Under the pieces are notes generated by a model. That model did no database searches, had not been told where the DNA came from, and saw only the letters and a list, made by a program, of their open reading frames with translations. From Microcyclospora pomicola (lineage: Eukaryota; Ascomycota; Dothideomycetes; Capnodiales), in the NCBI GenBank assembly GCA_002786065.1, contig NHNY01000012.1, forward strand, positions 186,001 through 250,000: a stretch of DNA of 64,000 nt. The letters run 5' to 3'. This document shows positions 10,708 through 22,898 of the stretch, piece after piece (position 1 is the first letter of the stretch; every line of letters begins with the position of its first letter). Both the position numbers and the translations under genes were made by a program.

Positions 10708-12771
10708 TCAAGTCGGATCCTGGATCGGTCCGACCTTCACCTGGGCATTCCGCGCTCTTCTCTGCCACGCTTCTTTCTTCTTCACGACCGCCTGGGCCTT
10801 GTTGTGTAATCTGCTCATACGCAAGAACCGGCCCTTCGCACCGTGTTTGAGCTTTGTGATCAGATCGCCGGCTTTGCCTTTGTTGATGGCGCCGAATTGT
10901 AATTGTTCGCTTTCGCCTCGGAACTTGTTTAGGTATGTCACCTGTTTCTCTGACGCGGGTAATGTACGCCATTTGGCGTTCTTTAGAATGACCTCTCGGA
11001 CGAATGTAGTTGCGGCGAATGTGTCTGCTGCGTGGACGGTGTCTTCGAAGGTCGCCCCTGTTGCTATCTGTCTTGGGCGCATGTACGGCGATTTTGTCTG
11101 TAATTCAGGAGGCAGAGTTTGAGTGAAAATTACAGTGAAGCTATCCGAATCCTTGCTCAAGGTGAGAAAGCTGCCAGATCGGTCTGATAGAATGAACCGG
11201 TCGTTGTCTGTTTGGACCCAGCCGAATTGTGAGATGGCACGAATGTGGCGCTCCCCGGATGTATCCTCAATGAGGTCCGTCACACTCTCATAGTCTGTGA
11301 AGCTGATGGAACCCGATAATGTAGGAATCCTTGGACCATTGCATGCATTAGATTCCTCTTCGCTTGCCTTCTTGACAAGCTGCTGCTCCTTGAGATCTTT
11401 CAGCTCTTTCGGACTAACACCATCGACGAGTTCAGTAGGATCAAGTCCGAACAATGTCGGCGTTGTCACAATTCCGGTCTCCAGAGAAGCGACCATGTCG
11501 ATGATGTGACAGTTTTCCTTGCCTTGGTGCAGTCTCAATCCTCGACCGATCATCTGCACCAGAAGGTTCCTCGATTTCGTTGGCCTTGCAAGAATAACGC
11601 AGTCCACATTCGGGATGTCTGTGCCTTCGGTGTAAATTCCACAATTTAGTAGTACAGGGAACTCTCCGGCTTTGAAGGAGTCCAGCCGCTGTGCGCGCAC
11701 TTCCTTCTCAGTGTTACTGGTCACGAATCGAGCATCAATGCCGTGCTGACGAAACATCGCGGTAAGATCGCGGACATGCGAAATATCAGTACAGAAAACT
11801 AGTGTTGATCGCCGGTTCTCGGCCTTCGTTTGCCATGCTCTCACGGTGATGGCATTACTCTCTGGATTGTTGACTGCTTTTGACAGAAGTCCGATTGAAA
11901 AGTCTCCCCCAGATGCTGTTCTGAGCTTCGAAAGGTCAGCTTTGGAGTGCACCGTGGTGAACATTGCGGTAGCAAGCCATTTATCATCGATCATGTCCAC
12001 GTAGTCTTTGTGATAGACAATATGATCAATTGCCATACCCAGTCGTACCCCGTCGAACCGTGAAAATGTCGCGGAAACGCCAACAAGCGCAGTGTCTGGC
12101 AGTCTTTCATAATCCACCAAGCGAAAGTGTCGAAGAACGCTCATGTAATCCGATGCAACTATGTGGTGAGCTTCATCGACAAGGATAAGTTTGAATCGTT
12201 CAGGATCGTACTTCAGGAGCCGCTCGCCAGACATGATGCTTCGGACAGATGCTACTGTGATGTCAGCAATGCCGGATGCATGCTGACCGGCCATCTCGAC
12301 CTCTACAGTCTTTGCAGGATACAGATTACTACAATGGCGAGCGGCTTGCTCCACAAGCTCCCTCCGATGCGCAAGAATGAGTGTCTGCGTAGCATAATGT
12401 TGGGGGGCTGGAACGCGATCGATGAGATGGCTAAAGATTACAGTCTTTCCACTGCCTGTAGCTAGTGAGATACCCAGCCTTCGTTCACCTTTTCTTATAT
12501 AGTCCAGCACAGCTTGGATGCTGTCTTCCTGGTATGGGCGCAGCTGGACTTGGCTGGCGCCATGATACGCGCTCAACGTGAAGCTCCTCGTTCCCCGGTG
12601 TAGGCATGATATTCTCCAGAACCTTGTTGGCGGTAGAGGGTAATGTCGAGGTGCAGAAGCCCATCTTGACAATGAACTGCCGACATGAGTCGCCCCTTGC
12701 AGCATCCAGAGCGATGAGAGCGATGCTGATGGCGGATGGAGCATCAATGACGGAAGTGTAGCTTGTCTCAT
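10708..12771 (-). CDS. IRC3: Mitochondrial DEAD/DEAH-box helicase, Irc3-like
   Basis: Superfamily 2 helicase. A single exon gives 687 residues from the first in-frame ATG at 12771; the frame stays open slightly further upstream but without ATG. The Walker A ATGSGKT lies at about residues 104–110, followed by motif II DEAHH, motif III SATFSR, the EGTDIPNVD region and motif VI QMIGRGLRLHQGKENCHIID. The 80 residues before the helicase core are rich in Arg, Ser and His and poor in acidic residues (RFWRISCLHRGTRSF), as expected of a mitochondrial presequence. In budding yeast Irc3 maintains mitochondrial DNA by acting on branched structures. The start could also be one of the internal Met codons of the leader. 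Its promoter is shared head-to-head with UPF2. Confidence 0.85.
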   Translation of the reverse strand: MRQATLPSLMLHPPSASLSSLWMLQGATHVGSSLSRWASAPRHYPLPPTRFWRISCLHRGTRSFTLSAYHGASQVQLRPYQEDSIQAVLDYIRKGERRLGISLATGSGKTVIFSHLIDRVPAPQHYATQTLILAHRRELVEQAARHCSNLYPAKTVEVEMAGQHASGIADITVASVRSIMSGERLLKYDPERFKLILVDEAHHIVASDYMSVLRHFRLVDYERLPDTALVGVSATFSRFDGVRLGMAIDHIVYHKDYVDMIDDKWLATAMFTTVHSKADLSKLRTASGGDFSIGLLSKAVNNPESNAITVRAWQTKAENRRSTLVFCTDISHVRDLTAMFRQHGIDARFVTSNTEKEVRAQRLDSFKAGEFPVLLNCGIYTEGTDIPNVDCVILARPTKSRNLLVQMIGRGLRLHQGKENCHIIDMVASLETGIVTTPTLFGLDPTELVDGVSPKELKDLKEQQLVKKASEEESNACNGPRIPTLSGSISFTDYESVTDLIEDTSGERHIRAISQFGWVQTDNDRFILSDRSGSFLTLSKDSDSFTVIFTQTLPPELQTKSPYMRPRQIATGATFEDTVHAADTFAATTFVREVILKNAKWRTLPASEKQVTYLNKFRGESEQLQFGAINKGKAGDLITKLKHGAKGRFLRMSRLHNKAQAVVKKKEAWQRRARNAQVKVGPIQDPT

Positions 12772-13070
12772 GTGAAAGCCCGCCTTCAGTGATGCGGAAG
12801 CGGTCCGCTGATGCAGCAAGCCCACCTTGGATTGTGTGCATAGATCGAATGTCTCTCATTCGACAACACCACACAATCGTTGACACGCATTTCTTCTTAC
12901 TACCTCTGGTCTGGACACGGATAACACCTCGGGCCTTCAGTCATCATCTCTTGCCCAAATGCAAGCCTATCCAGTGTCAGGCTTGCTGTACCGCCACAAC
13001 CTCCAAATGCGGGACCGCTGAGCAGTCTCTACCTGCGATCGAAGCATTTGCGCCAAGTCAACGCACGACC
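12772..13070. promoter_or_regulatory. Bidirectional promoter between IRC3-like gene and UPF2
   Basis: The two start codons are divergent and only about 300 bases apart, so this segment must hold both promoters and 5' leaders. No specific operator motif stands out. Confidence 0.5.
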
Positions 13071-16000
13071 ATGGAGCGGTCGAGGAAGCGTGCGAACCCC
13101 ATCCGCTGATATCTAGTGAAGGTTCCATACTGATGCAGAATATAGGCGAGCTCAAAGAGCTGAACGCTCGGGCGTGGGAAGGCGATAAAGGTCGAGCATT
13201 GCTGGAGCACGAGACACATAACGTATAACCGCTGATCGATCGCACAGATGTCTACGCGGTTCAGTCGTCTCTCGACTCCAACATGAAAAAGAACACGGCA
13301 TTCATCAAACGACTCCGTACCGCGATCAACCCTACAGGAGCAAACACATTCCTTCAAGAAATCAAATCGCTTTCGCTACACAAGTACCTTACCGAGATCG
13401 TGTCCGCCTGCTTCGAGGGTCTTTGCAAGCTTAAGACTGCTGGAGAGATTGCAGCAGGGGTCGAGGTTGTCAGCGCCCTCCATCAGCGATTTGGCCCAGA
13501 AGAGTTCACATGCTTTCTGGGATGGTTGATTGGCCGTGGCTTGAGCACCCCAGACAAAGCTCAGTTAAAGTCGCTATCAAGTGAGGTACGCGAACGAGAA
13601 GAGAAGGATCGAATCAGCAGACAACGAGTCTTGCTTCGCGTGGCAACGGAGCTGTGGCTTGTCGGGGTCTTGAAGAGCCTCGAGGATGTTACCCGGCCTG
13701 AAGAAGCAGGGAAGATAAGAGACAGTGGCAAGGTGGTGGATGCCACTCCCAAAGCGAAACCGAATGGCCTGCGCGGCGATCTTCAAGATCCAGAGCCTTT
13801 TCCGCTTGAAGTTTTGAAGGATATGTTGGGTCATGATCGAGAGCACGTCAATCTACCCCTGGTTGTTCTCTTCGTGAAGTCTTTCGCCTTCGATATCCTT
13901 GGATCGCAACAGGCGAAGAAAGAAGGCCGAAAGGCCGTAGCAGAAGACGGATCAACAACTACGCGCACAGAAACACTTGAGTCAACCACTTCGACTGATG
14001 ATGATGAGATCTCTGCTCAGGATGTTCCATTGACGTCTCCAGAACTGCAACAACGCTTCAGAAACATTCTTTCACGGTATTTCGAAGATGTCAAGACTCA
14101 TCTGGTTCGTGACCAGAAACAGCTGTCGGCTCAGGGCAAGCGGAATGCGGAAGCGTACGTGAAGTCAGGTGAAGTATTCGAGGATCGCCAATCGAGTTAC
14201 GAAAAGGCTATGAAGTCTCAAGAGAAGTTGATCTCATCAGCCCAAACCCTGGCTGAGGTCCTTGGAGCTGAGATGCCCGATCTCTCGGCAAAGACCAGCG
14301 CTGGTGGTGACTTGGAAAGCAATATCGGACTCGTAAAGACTGGCGAATACTTGCGTGGACAAGGAGAAGGTGCCGGAATCTGGGAGGATGAAGACGAGCG
14401 ACGCTTCTACGAGAACTTGGTGGACCTCAAAGACCGTGTGCCAGGCATACTTCTGGAGGACAGCAAGAAGAAGAAGGGCGACGACAACGAACAGGTGGGC
14501 AAGAAGATTGACGATACAGTTGAGAAATCGGACGTGAAACCTGCGGAGAACGATGACTCTTCAACCGCGATCGCTAACAAGACTGTGGGAGCGCAGGTTG
14601 ACGCTCTCCTGGCAAGGCTTACAGAGCTAAGTGGGAAAGATCAGGTCGATCAGTTCGCTATCGATTTCTGTTTCCTCAACTCAAAAGCTTCCCGTAACCG
14701 CCTTCTCAAGTCTATCGAGGAAATTCCGAAGGGGAGAACAGATCTTCTCCCACTCTACGCACGTCTCATTGCGACACTCGGCCGACATCTAACCGATGTT
14801 GCTGAAGGTATGACGAAATATCTTGACGATGAGTTCCGAAGCTTGCAACGTCGCAAGTCCAAAGACTTTCTCGGCCAGGTTCGAATGGTCAACGTGCGAT
14901 ATATCGCAGAGCTCACCAAATTCGGTGTAGTGCCAGAGCATGTCATTTTCCATTGCCTGAAGGTCAGCCTGGACGACTTTTCGCGCATGAACATCGAAAT
15001 CATTGCGACACTCCTGGAGAACTGTGGTCGATATCTTTTGCGGAACCCTGAGACTTCCCCTCGAATGTCGTCCTTCCTCGAGACTTTGCAGCGCAAAAAG
15101 GCCGCCCACCATCCTGGTCAACAGGAGAGGATGCTTATCGAGAATGCTGTATACTATGTGAATCCGCCCGAGCGAGCAGCCATCCAGCAAAAGGAACGTA
15201 CTACGCTCGACCTTTACGTTCGTAAACTGGTGTACATGGATCTGAATAAGAAAAACATCGAGCGTGTCACGAAGCAGATCCGAAAGCTGCATTGGGAAGA
15301 AAGTGAAGTGGTTGAAGTGCTTCGAAAGATTTTCGTCAAACCCGGTAAAATCAAGTTTGCCAACATTCATCTGCTTGCGATCATGCTCGGAGCGCTATAC
15401 CGGTTCCATACAGCCTTCGCCATCTCGGTCATGGACGACGTGCTAGAACGCATCACTGTTGGACTGGAAACGAACGATTTCAAATACAATCAGCGGCGCA
15501 TTGCGGAGGTGAAGTACCTCGGCGAGCTCTACATTTATCGACTTGTCGACTCATCTCTCATCTTCGACACGCTTTTCAACATTCTGAACCACAGCCACGA
15601 AGGGTATATTCAGCCGGGTAGGATTTCCATCTTGGATCTTCCAGACGATTTTTTCCGTATTCGTCTTGTTGCATCCTTGCTTGAGACCTGTGGCTCGTAC
15701 TTTGAGAAGGGTGCGGTTAAGAAGAAGTTGGATTTCTTCCTTACCTTCCTGCAGTACTACATCAACGTTAAGGATCCGTTACCGATGGATATCGAATTCG
15801 TCGTGCAAGACCTCTACAGCTTGCTTCGACCACAGTGGAAGCCCGTTCTGGCGGATCTTGGAGAAGCCAGCAAGGCATTTGCCGATGCCTGCAAACAAAA
15901 CTACCAAGCTTCCGCTAATGGAGCTCCAGCCGAGCCGGAAGAGCCTGAGGATCTACCCGATGCCGACGGTGACCATTCAGATGATAATCGGAATGGTGCC

Positions 16001-17100
16001 GACGATGGTGAGGGGGAGCTTAATGGTACGAAGTCTGACGACGAAGACAGCCCAGAGCCCGATCAAGGCGATGCCCCAGCACAGTCATCCGACGACGAGG
16101 AGCATATCGTCGTCACTCGTCCGGAAGAGCATCGAGATCCAGAGGCTGATGCAGATTTCGACCGCGAGCTCGCAAAGATGATGGCAGAAAGTGTTGAATC
16201 ACGCAAGTTTGAAAGCAAGCAAAAGTTCGACCTTCCCCTTCCAATGCGTCGTACGGTCCGTGCAGCTGCAGCAGTGCAGTCTGCTGAAGACAGTGGGATC
16301 GAGACATCAGCTCCAGCAGTCAAAACTTCACCAGGAGTGATGACGTTCGCCCTCCTGAGCAAGAAAGGTAATCGACAGCAGGTAAGCGGCGACATTTTTG
16401 AGGTTTGATTTGCGGGTAGAGCACTCACTAATCATACCTACAGACTCGAGACATCGATCTGCCTTCTGACTCTAACCTTGCTGTTGCTATGCGCACGCAG
16501 CAAGAACATGATCGCGCCGAGCAGCAGCGTATCAAGAATCTGGTCCTCAATCTGGATTTGGCAGACGACCAGCAGGATGGTGAGCCCGCTTTCCGTTACA
16601 TGCACACGACTAGCAGTCGCACACGTCTTGTCGGTACAGGCTCGCTCAACAGTAGCCTGCGGCCGCCCCAACCTCATTCCCGAGGTCGTGGTCAATCTCA
16701 ACGTTCGACCAGCAATACAGAACACAAGACTGCAGGTGTGATTGGCGGGAGTGTTGACACGCAGCGAGCCTCGAGTTCGCCGATTCCGCATGTCAACTCC
16801 TCCACGCCACCGCCTGGTGACACATCATATCGCCGTGACTCAATCACTGACATTCCAGGCACCTCCACGTTCGACGCCCTTCACGGTCCTCCACGCTTCG
16901 ACAAGAGTGGAAACACGCGCAGCAAGCAACGAGCAAGGAAGTTGCAATTGGGCGACATTGATTGGTATGGCAACCATTCTTCATCAGCAGCACCCTCTGC
17001 CCAGCACCAGATAACCAGCGACAAACCCGCCTCTCTTGACGACTACATTGTCGACAAGAGGGGTATGGGGAAGCGCGACAGTCATGGTGGCAAGTCTTGA
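13071..17100 (+). CDS. NMD2: Nonsense-mediated decay factor UPF2/NMD2
   Basis: Bridges Upf1 and Upf3 in nonsense-mediated mRNA decay in the cytoplasm. Four exons are inferred (introns 13090–13145, 13191–13247, 16382–16443), giving 1284 residues. The first two exons are only 19 and 45 nt. They are supported because splicing restores the N-terminal MERSRKRELKELNARAW and VYAVQSSLDSN, which lead into KKNTAFIKRLR at the first MIF4G domain. Three MIF4G-type helical repeats fill about residues 60–900. An acidic stretch (DDEDSPEPD, DDEEHIV) follows, and then the Upf1-binding C-terminus (ALLSKKGNRQQ, TRDIDLPSD). The second intron has a weak GTCGAG donor. The last 130 residues are Ser/Pro-rich and disordered. 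Confidence 0.93.
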
Positions 17101-18037
17101 CATCAACAATTCACAGGCTGACCTCGCGCCGCGTGCGTGCTATTCAACAGGACATAACACCGCCGCATATGACGGCAATTCTGCTGTCATGACGTGACAA
17201 AAAAATTGACTGAATGTTGCTCACATGGTGCACGACATCATGAAAACAGGTTTGCAGCCGTGATATTGCATGATGCAATACTGATGAGCCTCGTTTGGTT
17301 CGCCTACAAGGCTGCCGTTGATGTTGAGAGATCTACTGCTCCGCTGTCTAGCACCGTGTATGCCATCTCACGATGATGGTGCGAGTGACGGTCAGAACAT
17401 ACGGCGATCGGACGAGACACAGGCTACGGTTCACCCAGCTCAACGGTCATGGGCACAGAACTACCTACGGTGCATCGACTCCACGTCGATGAACACAGCA
17501 GCACGACTGTTACCAAAGACTGGTACATTGTCAAGGCTGTCGTGCCCGCCACGTAGCGAAGATGTGAAATACGATCAACAGAACGAGCACGATCTCCAGA
17601 TTGGCATGGAATTGGAAGCAGAGGTATCAGAGAGCAGGTCTTGCGGCTCAGTCACTCGTTCAGAGGAGAGATTTCCTAGAGTTTTGGCAGGTTTTGAGTT
17701 TCGAGTCTGCCGTTTAGTCTAGTTTGCACTACCTAGGATGTAAACAAAAGAGAGATGCAGCTCGAATCCAGTCTTGAAACTGTCTTTTAGGTGATGTCAG
17801 TTTCTGCAGCTTGCGCCGGACCCAAATTGAGGATGGCTAAGGTAAGTCCTGGCACAGCGGTAGACAAAGCACAAGACGCCCAGATCGTTCAACTCTTGCC
17901 CATCAGGTTCCACCTTCATCACGTTCGCTACCGTTACACACAGGCACAGCGCAGGTCAGCCTTCTCGAGCGTTCACCATCCAAGCTGACTTCCCCAGAAC
18001 ATCGCCACGACGCCACCCTCCAGATCACTCCTCCCAT
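17101..18037. other. Gene-free stretch after UPF2
   Basis: Apart from the expected UPF2 3' UTR I see no gene. Short open frames here lack conserved features. It is the beginning of a gene-poor island that runs to about 25.3 kb. Confidence 0.4.
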
Positions 18038-18418
18038 TCACAATCTCCCCGTGCTCGAATACCCCTGCAGCTGCTGCCCCGTCCCCAACCCCTTACCCGC
18101 CAGCATCTGCTCCGTCGCCTCGCGCTTCTTATCGCCCAGCTTCCAGCTCTGCGACCTCTCGAGCCGGGCAGCCGCCAGTCCGTCGCTGCCCGCGGCAACC
18201 GTGGCTTCGGCGTAGTTGTTGCTGTTGCTCGAGGTTGAGGTCAGCGGCGGGAGTGAGCCTTGTTGCTGGTCCAGGGAAGAAAACGCGGTCGTGTTGGTGC
18301 CGTCGTTGGATGAGGCGGAGGGTATGGCGGCGGGCTTGGTGTCGGAGATCAGCGAGCGGGTGGCGAGGGTTGATGGTCGCTGGAAGGCGTAGGGGTGTGC
18401 GCTGGTCGAGGAGGCCAT
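18038..18418 (-). CDS. Hypothetical disordered protein
   Basis: A single-exon frame of 126 residues from ATG 18418, which sits in a good context (CACCATGG). The protein is low complexity: Ser/Thr/Asn/Gln-rich (SSNSNNY, DQQQGS) with one more ordered, charged segment near the C-terminus (LERSQSWKLGDKKREATEQML). There is no signal peptide, membrane segment or Cys pattern. I do not recognise the family. The amino-acid bias and the start context argue for a real gene over chance, but a short CT-rich upstream region is the only promoter hint. Confidence 0.55.
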   Translation of the reverse strand: MASSTSAHPYAFQRPSTLATRSLISDTKPAAIPSASSNDGTNTTAFSSLDQQQGSLPPLTSTSSNSNNYAEATVAAGSDGLAAARLERSQSWKLGDKKREATEQMLAGKGLGTGQQLQGYSSTGRL

Positions 18419-19134
18419 GGTGGGGAGTTGTCGGATCAAGCGTTCGAGGATGAGTGATCTCGGTTCAGATTGAGTGATTTTTGAGATCGAGAGTGAGAAG
18501 ATACGCTGCTGGCGGCAGTATCTCCAGATAGAAGTGACCGGTATGAGCAGAGAGGAGGCTGCACTCCGTCCGTGGGTTTCTAAATGGATGGCGACCAGGA
18601 GTTGGAATTATGATCGAGCAAGGTAGTGTGAGATGTATGAAATATGCTAAGACAGCTGAGGGTTTTTGGAGACAGAAGAAACGGAATTGTTTCAACTTGA
18701 GAAGAAGATGGGCGCAAGAGAGCGAGAAGGGGATCATGTGGTTCTTTTGGAAGTTACTTGTACCTGTGGTGCTTGCTTCAACATACACCTACGGTCTTCA
18801 AGCACGTTGATACTGTACTTGTATGCCGCTTCCTAGTCTGCTGGGCACTTGACGTAGCCGCGATCGGTGAGGGGTCAGCTCATTTTCGCGAGATGGCGGA
18901 GATGTAGATGTAGATGTACTTACAATATCGACAGGGGTCCTGTACCTGGTCGGTACGGCATTATATTGAGCAAGGTAGGACTGTGTTTCATTTGCATGTG
19001 TGAACTCGTGGGGAATTTAGAGCAAATTTACAACCAAGTGGGGACCGAAGGTACGGCATTGCCATGTCTCCAAACTCATAGGTAGCCGTATATCAAAAGT
19101 TCGGTGAAGGTTCCCAATATAGACTCCGGTCACA
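18419..19134. other. Gene-free stretch
   Basis: No supportable feature beyond the likely promoter of the minus-strand hypothetical gene at its left end. No upstream Rossmann-fold part of the adjacent SDR remnant is visible here. Confidence 0.35.
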
Positions 19135-19530
19135 ATGCATCGACAGGCACAAAATGCTTTAGCGAGACAAAAATTACACGAACGCCCAGCATATGATGGA
19201 TCGAAAGCGGCGCTGAGCAAGCTGAGCGAGCATATCAAGCTTGGAGGGCAGCAGGCAGGCGGCAGTGGCGTGCGAAGCATCACGATTCATGTTGGAGGTG
19301 TGATGATGCTGTTGTTTACGCCCGCCGTTTCGGGAGAAATATTCACTCACTTGAACGACACTGTGCAGCTTCCCGGTGGGCTGGCGGTGTATCTCAGCAC
19401 GGAAAGAGCGCAACTTTTGGTGGGCAGGTATGTAAACGCGAATTGGGATATGTAGGTCTTGAAGAAGATGAAAGAACAGGTTGTGGAGGACGATCTGCTC
19501 AAGCTTGTGGCTAATGTGCTTGGGCTTTGA
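19135..19530 (+). pseudogene. Broken C-terminal remnant of a short-chain dehydrogenase
   Basis: The frame from 19135 reads the second half of an SDR: a Y-x-x-x-K motif in AYDGSKAALSKL, then VRSITIHVGGV, and a typical late SDR region (VYLSTERAQLLVGRYVNANWDM). It meets a TAG at 19453–19455, exactly where such proteins usually continue with Glu/Asp. The same frame then goes on as VLKKMKEQVVEDDLLKLVANVLGL to a TGA at 19528–19530. The N-terminal half with the TGxxxGxG nucleotide-binding motif is missing upstream. Both facts point to a decayed gene fragment. A live read-through or an intron at the stop is unlikely because no GT lies in the right place. Confidence 0.7.
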
Positions 19531-22500
19531 GCCTGGGCAGGAACTGTGTTGACTGTCTTGGCCGTCGATTTCTGCTTACGCGTACAGCGTCGGTAGATGA
19601 TCGCGATACGTGAGAGTCGAAGTCGACAAACAGCGAGCATGCAGATCCTCTATCTGGTCCAGCTGACCAAGACCGTTTGAGAAGGTCTGTCTTTGGGGCA
19701 AGCTATCGACCTCGCCGCCACATCGTACGCTTCGTTGTACAGTGGTAAGCGGCATGTAAAGGACAGGTCAAGCGCACATTGCCAGACGTTGTGACTAACA
19801 CCACTGTCAATGACAACACGGTGCCTGCATTAGCCTTGCTCAGCGACGCCAAATGCCGAATATGTCCTTGCCGGTACTTTGGAGTTCGGAAGCAATTACG
19901 CGGTGGAGAATGCGGTACTCGGCTAGTTCAGTACTTCTCTCTAGCACGTAGGAGGCGAAAGCGACACGGGCCGTGGCTGGAGGGGGCAGTTCGTGCAACG
20001 TGACAGCCGGTCGGCCACCAAACAGCCGATGCAGACGGAACGGAGCAGAGGCTGCAGCACTTCGGCGTCTAGCAGGACACTTGTCGCTGAAACGGGGGAT
20101 CTTTCGTCGTACCAGGGATTCATTTGACCATAAGAGACTGCTTTTCGTTGCAATGCAGTCGAAATTACTCGTTTTCAGTGGACCATTCTTGAGTGTCACC
20201 AAAGCAAGAGCTTCGCATGAATCCAGAAGACCGATGGACAAATATAGTGACACTTGGTCGATGTGAGCCCCTCTGTACGATGGTCTGCGCATTCTGGTTT
20301 CGCATGCTCACCATTTCCATATCTGAGCAGTGTTTGAGATGTGCACGGTAATCCGCGCCTGATCAGAGCTTCGCATGTATCTCAAACAGTCTTTCGAGAG
20401 AAAAGTGTCAGCGTGTTTCTGACGATTTATCCTGTATATTCTGCTCGGGACGCTGGCCATTCCGGCAGGGCATCATTGTCCTGGTGAACAGATCATGCCT
20501 GCCGGTGTCGATGAAGGCATGACAAGGGTCTCTCATCTACCGGACGTAGCGGCAAGACAGGCATCCGGGTGGTTGAAGATGTGGCAAGTGCCGAGTTGAT
20601 CCTACAAGGCTACAGTCGCTTGTGCTGTGCGACCCGGCTCTCGTGCGGAGCGGTCCAGGAACCTTCGCCAGCGCCAACCATTAAGCTCATACTTCTGCTT
20701 CGATCGCGGAAACCAGGTCCGAACCTTGAGCTCGGCCTGCCCGCGAGAGTGGATTGCTTAGACGTCGAATGTGACGGTAACAGAATGAGACTGTAAGACC
20801 CCTGAATCCACGAGTTTCGTAGCCGTGAAGCTTTCCAGAAATACGGGATCTCGACAGTACACAGGAGCTGCCTTCGAATCTCCCAGATGCGACTGCAGCC
20901 GGTGCTTATCTGGATGCTATGAACAGTACGACAGGACAGTCGTGCTCAGTGACCTGTCAGTGGAGATGGCGTTCCGTGTATCTTGGGCACATTGACATGT
21001 CTAGCGGATCGACAGTGCAGCGACAGCCTCTCGGGGCAATTACCGCATCAATTCGAGAGCAGATACCAATAAATCAGCGTCTGTTGAGGCGAGCGAACGT
21101 AGTCGATCTTGGCAAAAGTCTACGGCCATCAGATGAGGTCGCTGGTGATGGAAAGATGGCACAGATCGCAGCAGGACCTGCATACCTGCATTGCCGGCCA
21201 TAGCAGACGACAGATCGTATGGACAGAGATCCAAGGAAATAGCACTGCTGAAATGTCGTGCATTGCCTCAATCTTTCATCCTAAATCCGGACTTGAGGCG
21301 ATGTGGCTGGAAGCGATGAAAGAATGTTGATGCATAGCACGCCGGCAGTGTGCAGCTTCGCTGGCCGCCGTGCTCTCGCTGCGTGATACCAAGGCCCGAT
21401 CTGACCGGACTCGGCGTGAAGATGTAAGAGATCTAAGCAGAGATGTGTCTGTAAATGGCAGCATGAAGTGACCTGTCGTTTGTCGCCTCACCCAGAGCGC
21501 CCTACCGGCGGCGGCACGTGGCGTCTGCAAGGAACATGCACGATACCGAATGCGGCCAATCTACCTTACATATCCGTCCAGGGTGTTTCGGTGCACATTC
21601 TGTCGGTGGACCGAGGGCGTCGAGGGTATCAAACCGCAATATTACGAGTCTGGACGGCGCCATCATGATTCATGACCTGCCCAACAGGGATGGCTGCGCA
21701 GATATGTGGGAGAGCCGTCTGGGCGTGCGGAGCGCGTGCATCAGGTCAGCACCAACCGCCAGAGGCCCCCGCGCGTTTCCCGGTGTAAGTGTAGGTGGCT
21801 GCAGTGTTGACAATGCTTCCGCGGAAGTGCGAACCATGCTGATCAGCCGCAGTGCAAGACATTGGGCAGCGAGCGCGGGTGAAGATGGGAAGTTCCAGAT
21901 GAGCCAGGATCTCCAGATGCTTAAGCTAAGCGTTGTGGCACGCGCCCGATGGCCTGGTAACTGGGTCGGCGGCTGGCGATTGGGACGCTTGGGACGAGCC
22001 GGGTGAACGCCGCTTTCGATCAAATGACGCCTGTAGTCTTTGCTTCTGTCAAGAAGCCAACTTCGCCGCTGTTGCGGTCGTGCTAGACCATCCCCTCGAA
22101 CGCCATTGCGGCAGCCTGACCGGCCGGATCTTGAGCACACGGGATGGGCACCGCGTTGCGAAGTCCCTGGTGCCACCTGATCCGAGACCGATCCAGGCGT
22201 TGCTCTGCATTGAGCCCGCGGCGAGCGTGGGCGTGGGCGGGAGGAGAGGGAGGACGGCACGTCGTACATGTAACAAATCCTTGGGGGAACACCAGATCTC
22301 GCCATCCTGCTCGATCCATCGCAACGACCGTCTTCGACGGCCCTGCCGTGCGCCGGAGCTGTCGCCGGGCTGAAGTGGTGGGTTTGTACTATCAGTCGAC
22401 GGTGCCATTACTTAGCGCGAGGGCGGCACTGTCGACTGTTTTATCGTTGCTTATGGGCTACATGCTCGGGCATATATGTGAGAGCAAGCGGCCGTATCTT

Positions 22501-22898
22501 TCACGAAGCTTCACCTCGCCATCTGCTCCTGCTGATACGAGTCCACAACCACCTCATCGTTGCTACCCTTCTGATATCACCTGGCTCGACTACAGGAAGA
22601 TAAATCCTGGTCTACATCCGCGAACGACATCACAACAACTCTACTACGCTGAAGCACGACTGCTCGTCACATACCTAAGCCATCGGGTCTATGGTCGACA
22701 ACCTCGAACCATTATCGACTCCTATTCAGGTCAAAGGTAGCCGGAAGGCATAGGCCTGCAGGCCGTTGCGTCAGGCCTCTTGTCGACAGGAAGTAAGTCT
22801 AGAACAAGGGAGAAAGTGTAGACGCAATTGAACCCTCACGCTAATGTAACATGCAGAGAACCCTCACCTACGGCACTTCGGATCACGACCAACCGACC
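19531..22898. other. 3.4 kb gene-poor stretch
   Basis: Many open frames of 60–210 codons occur on both strands, but none shows a family motif, a membrane plan or consistent codon bias. The GC-rich part at 21.6–22.4 kb produces the longest, Arg/Pro/Ser-rich frames, which look like chance. A CATATATG element near 22470 followed by a CT/CA-rich segment could be the promoter and leader of the small gene at 22899, possibly with a leader intron (donor GTAAGT at 22793, acceptor ending 22856). Confidence 0.35.

Noticed and set aside
21670-22305. 211-codon minus-strand open frame in the gene-poor island
   Set aside because: Arg/Pro/Ser-rich sequence from locally GC-rich DNA, no start context, no motif and an equally long frame on the other strand.
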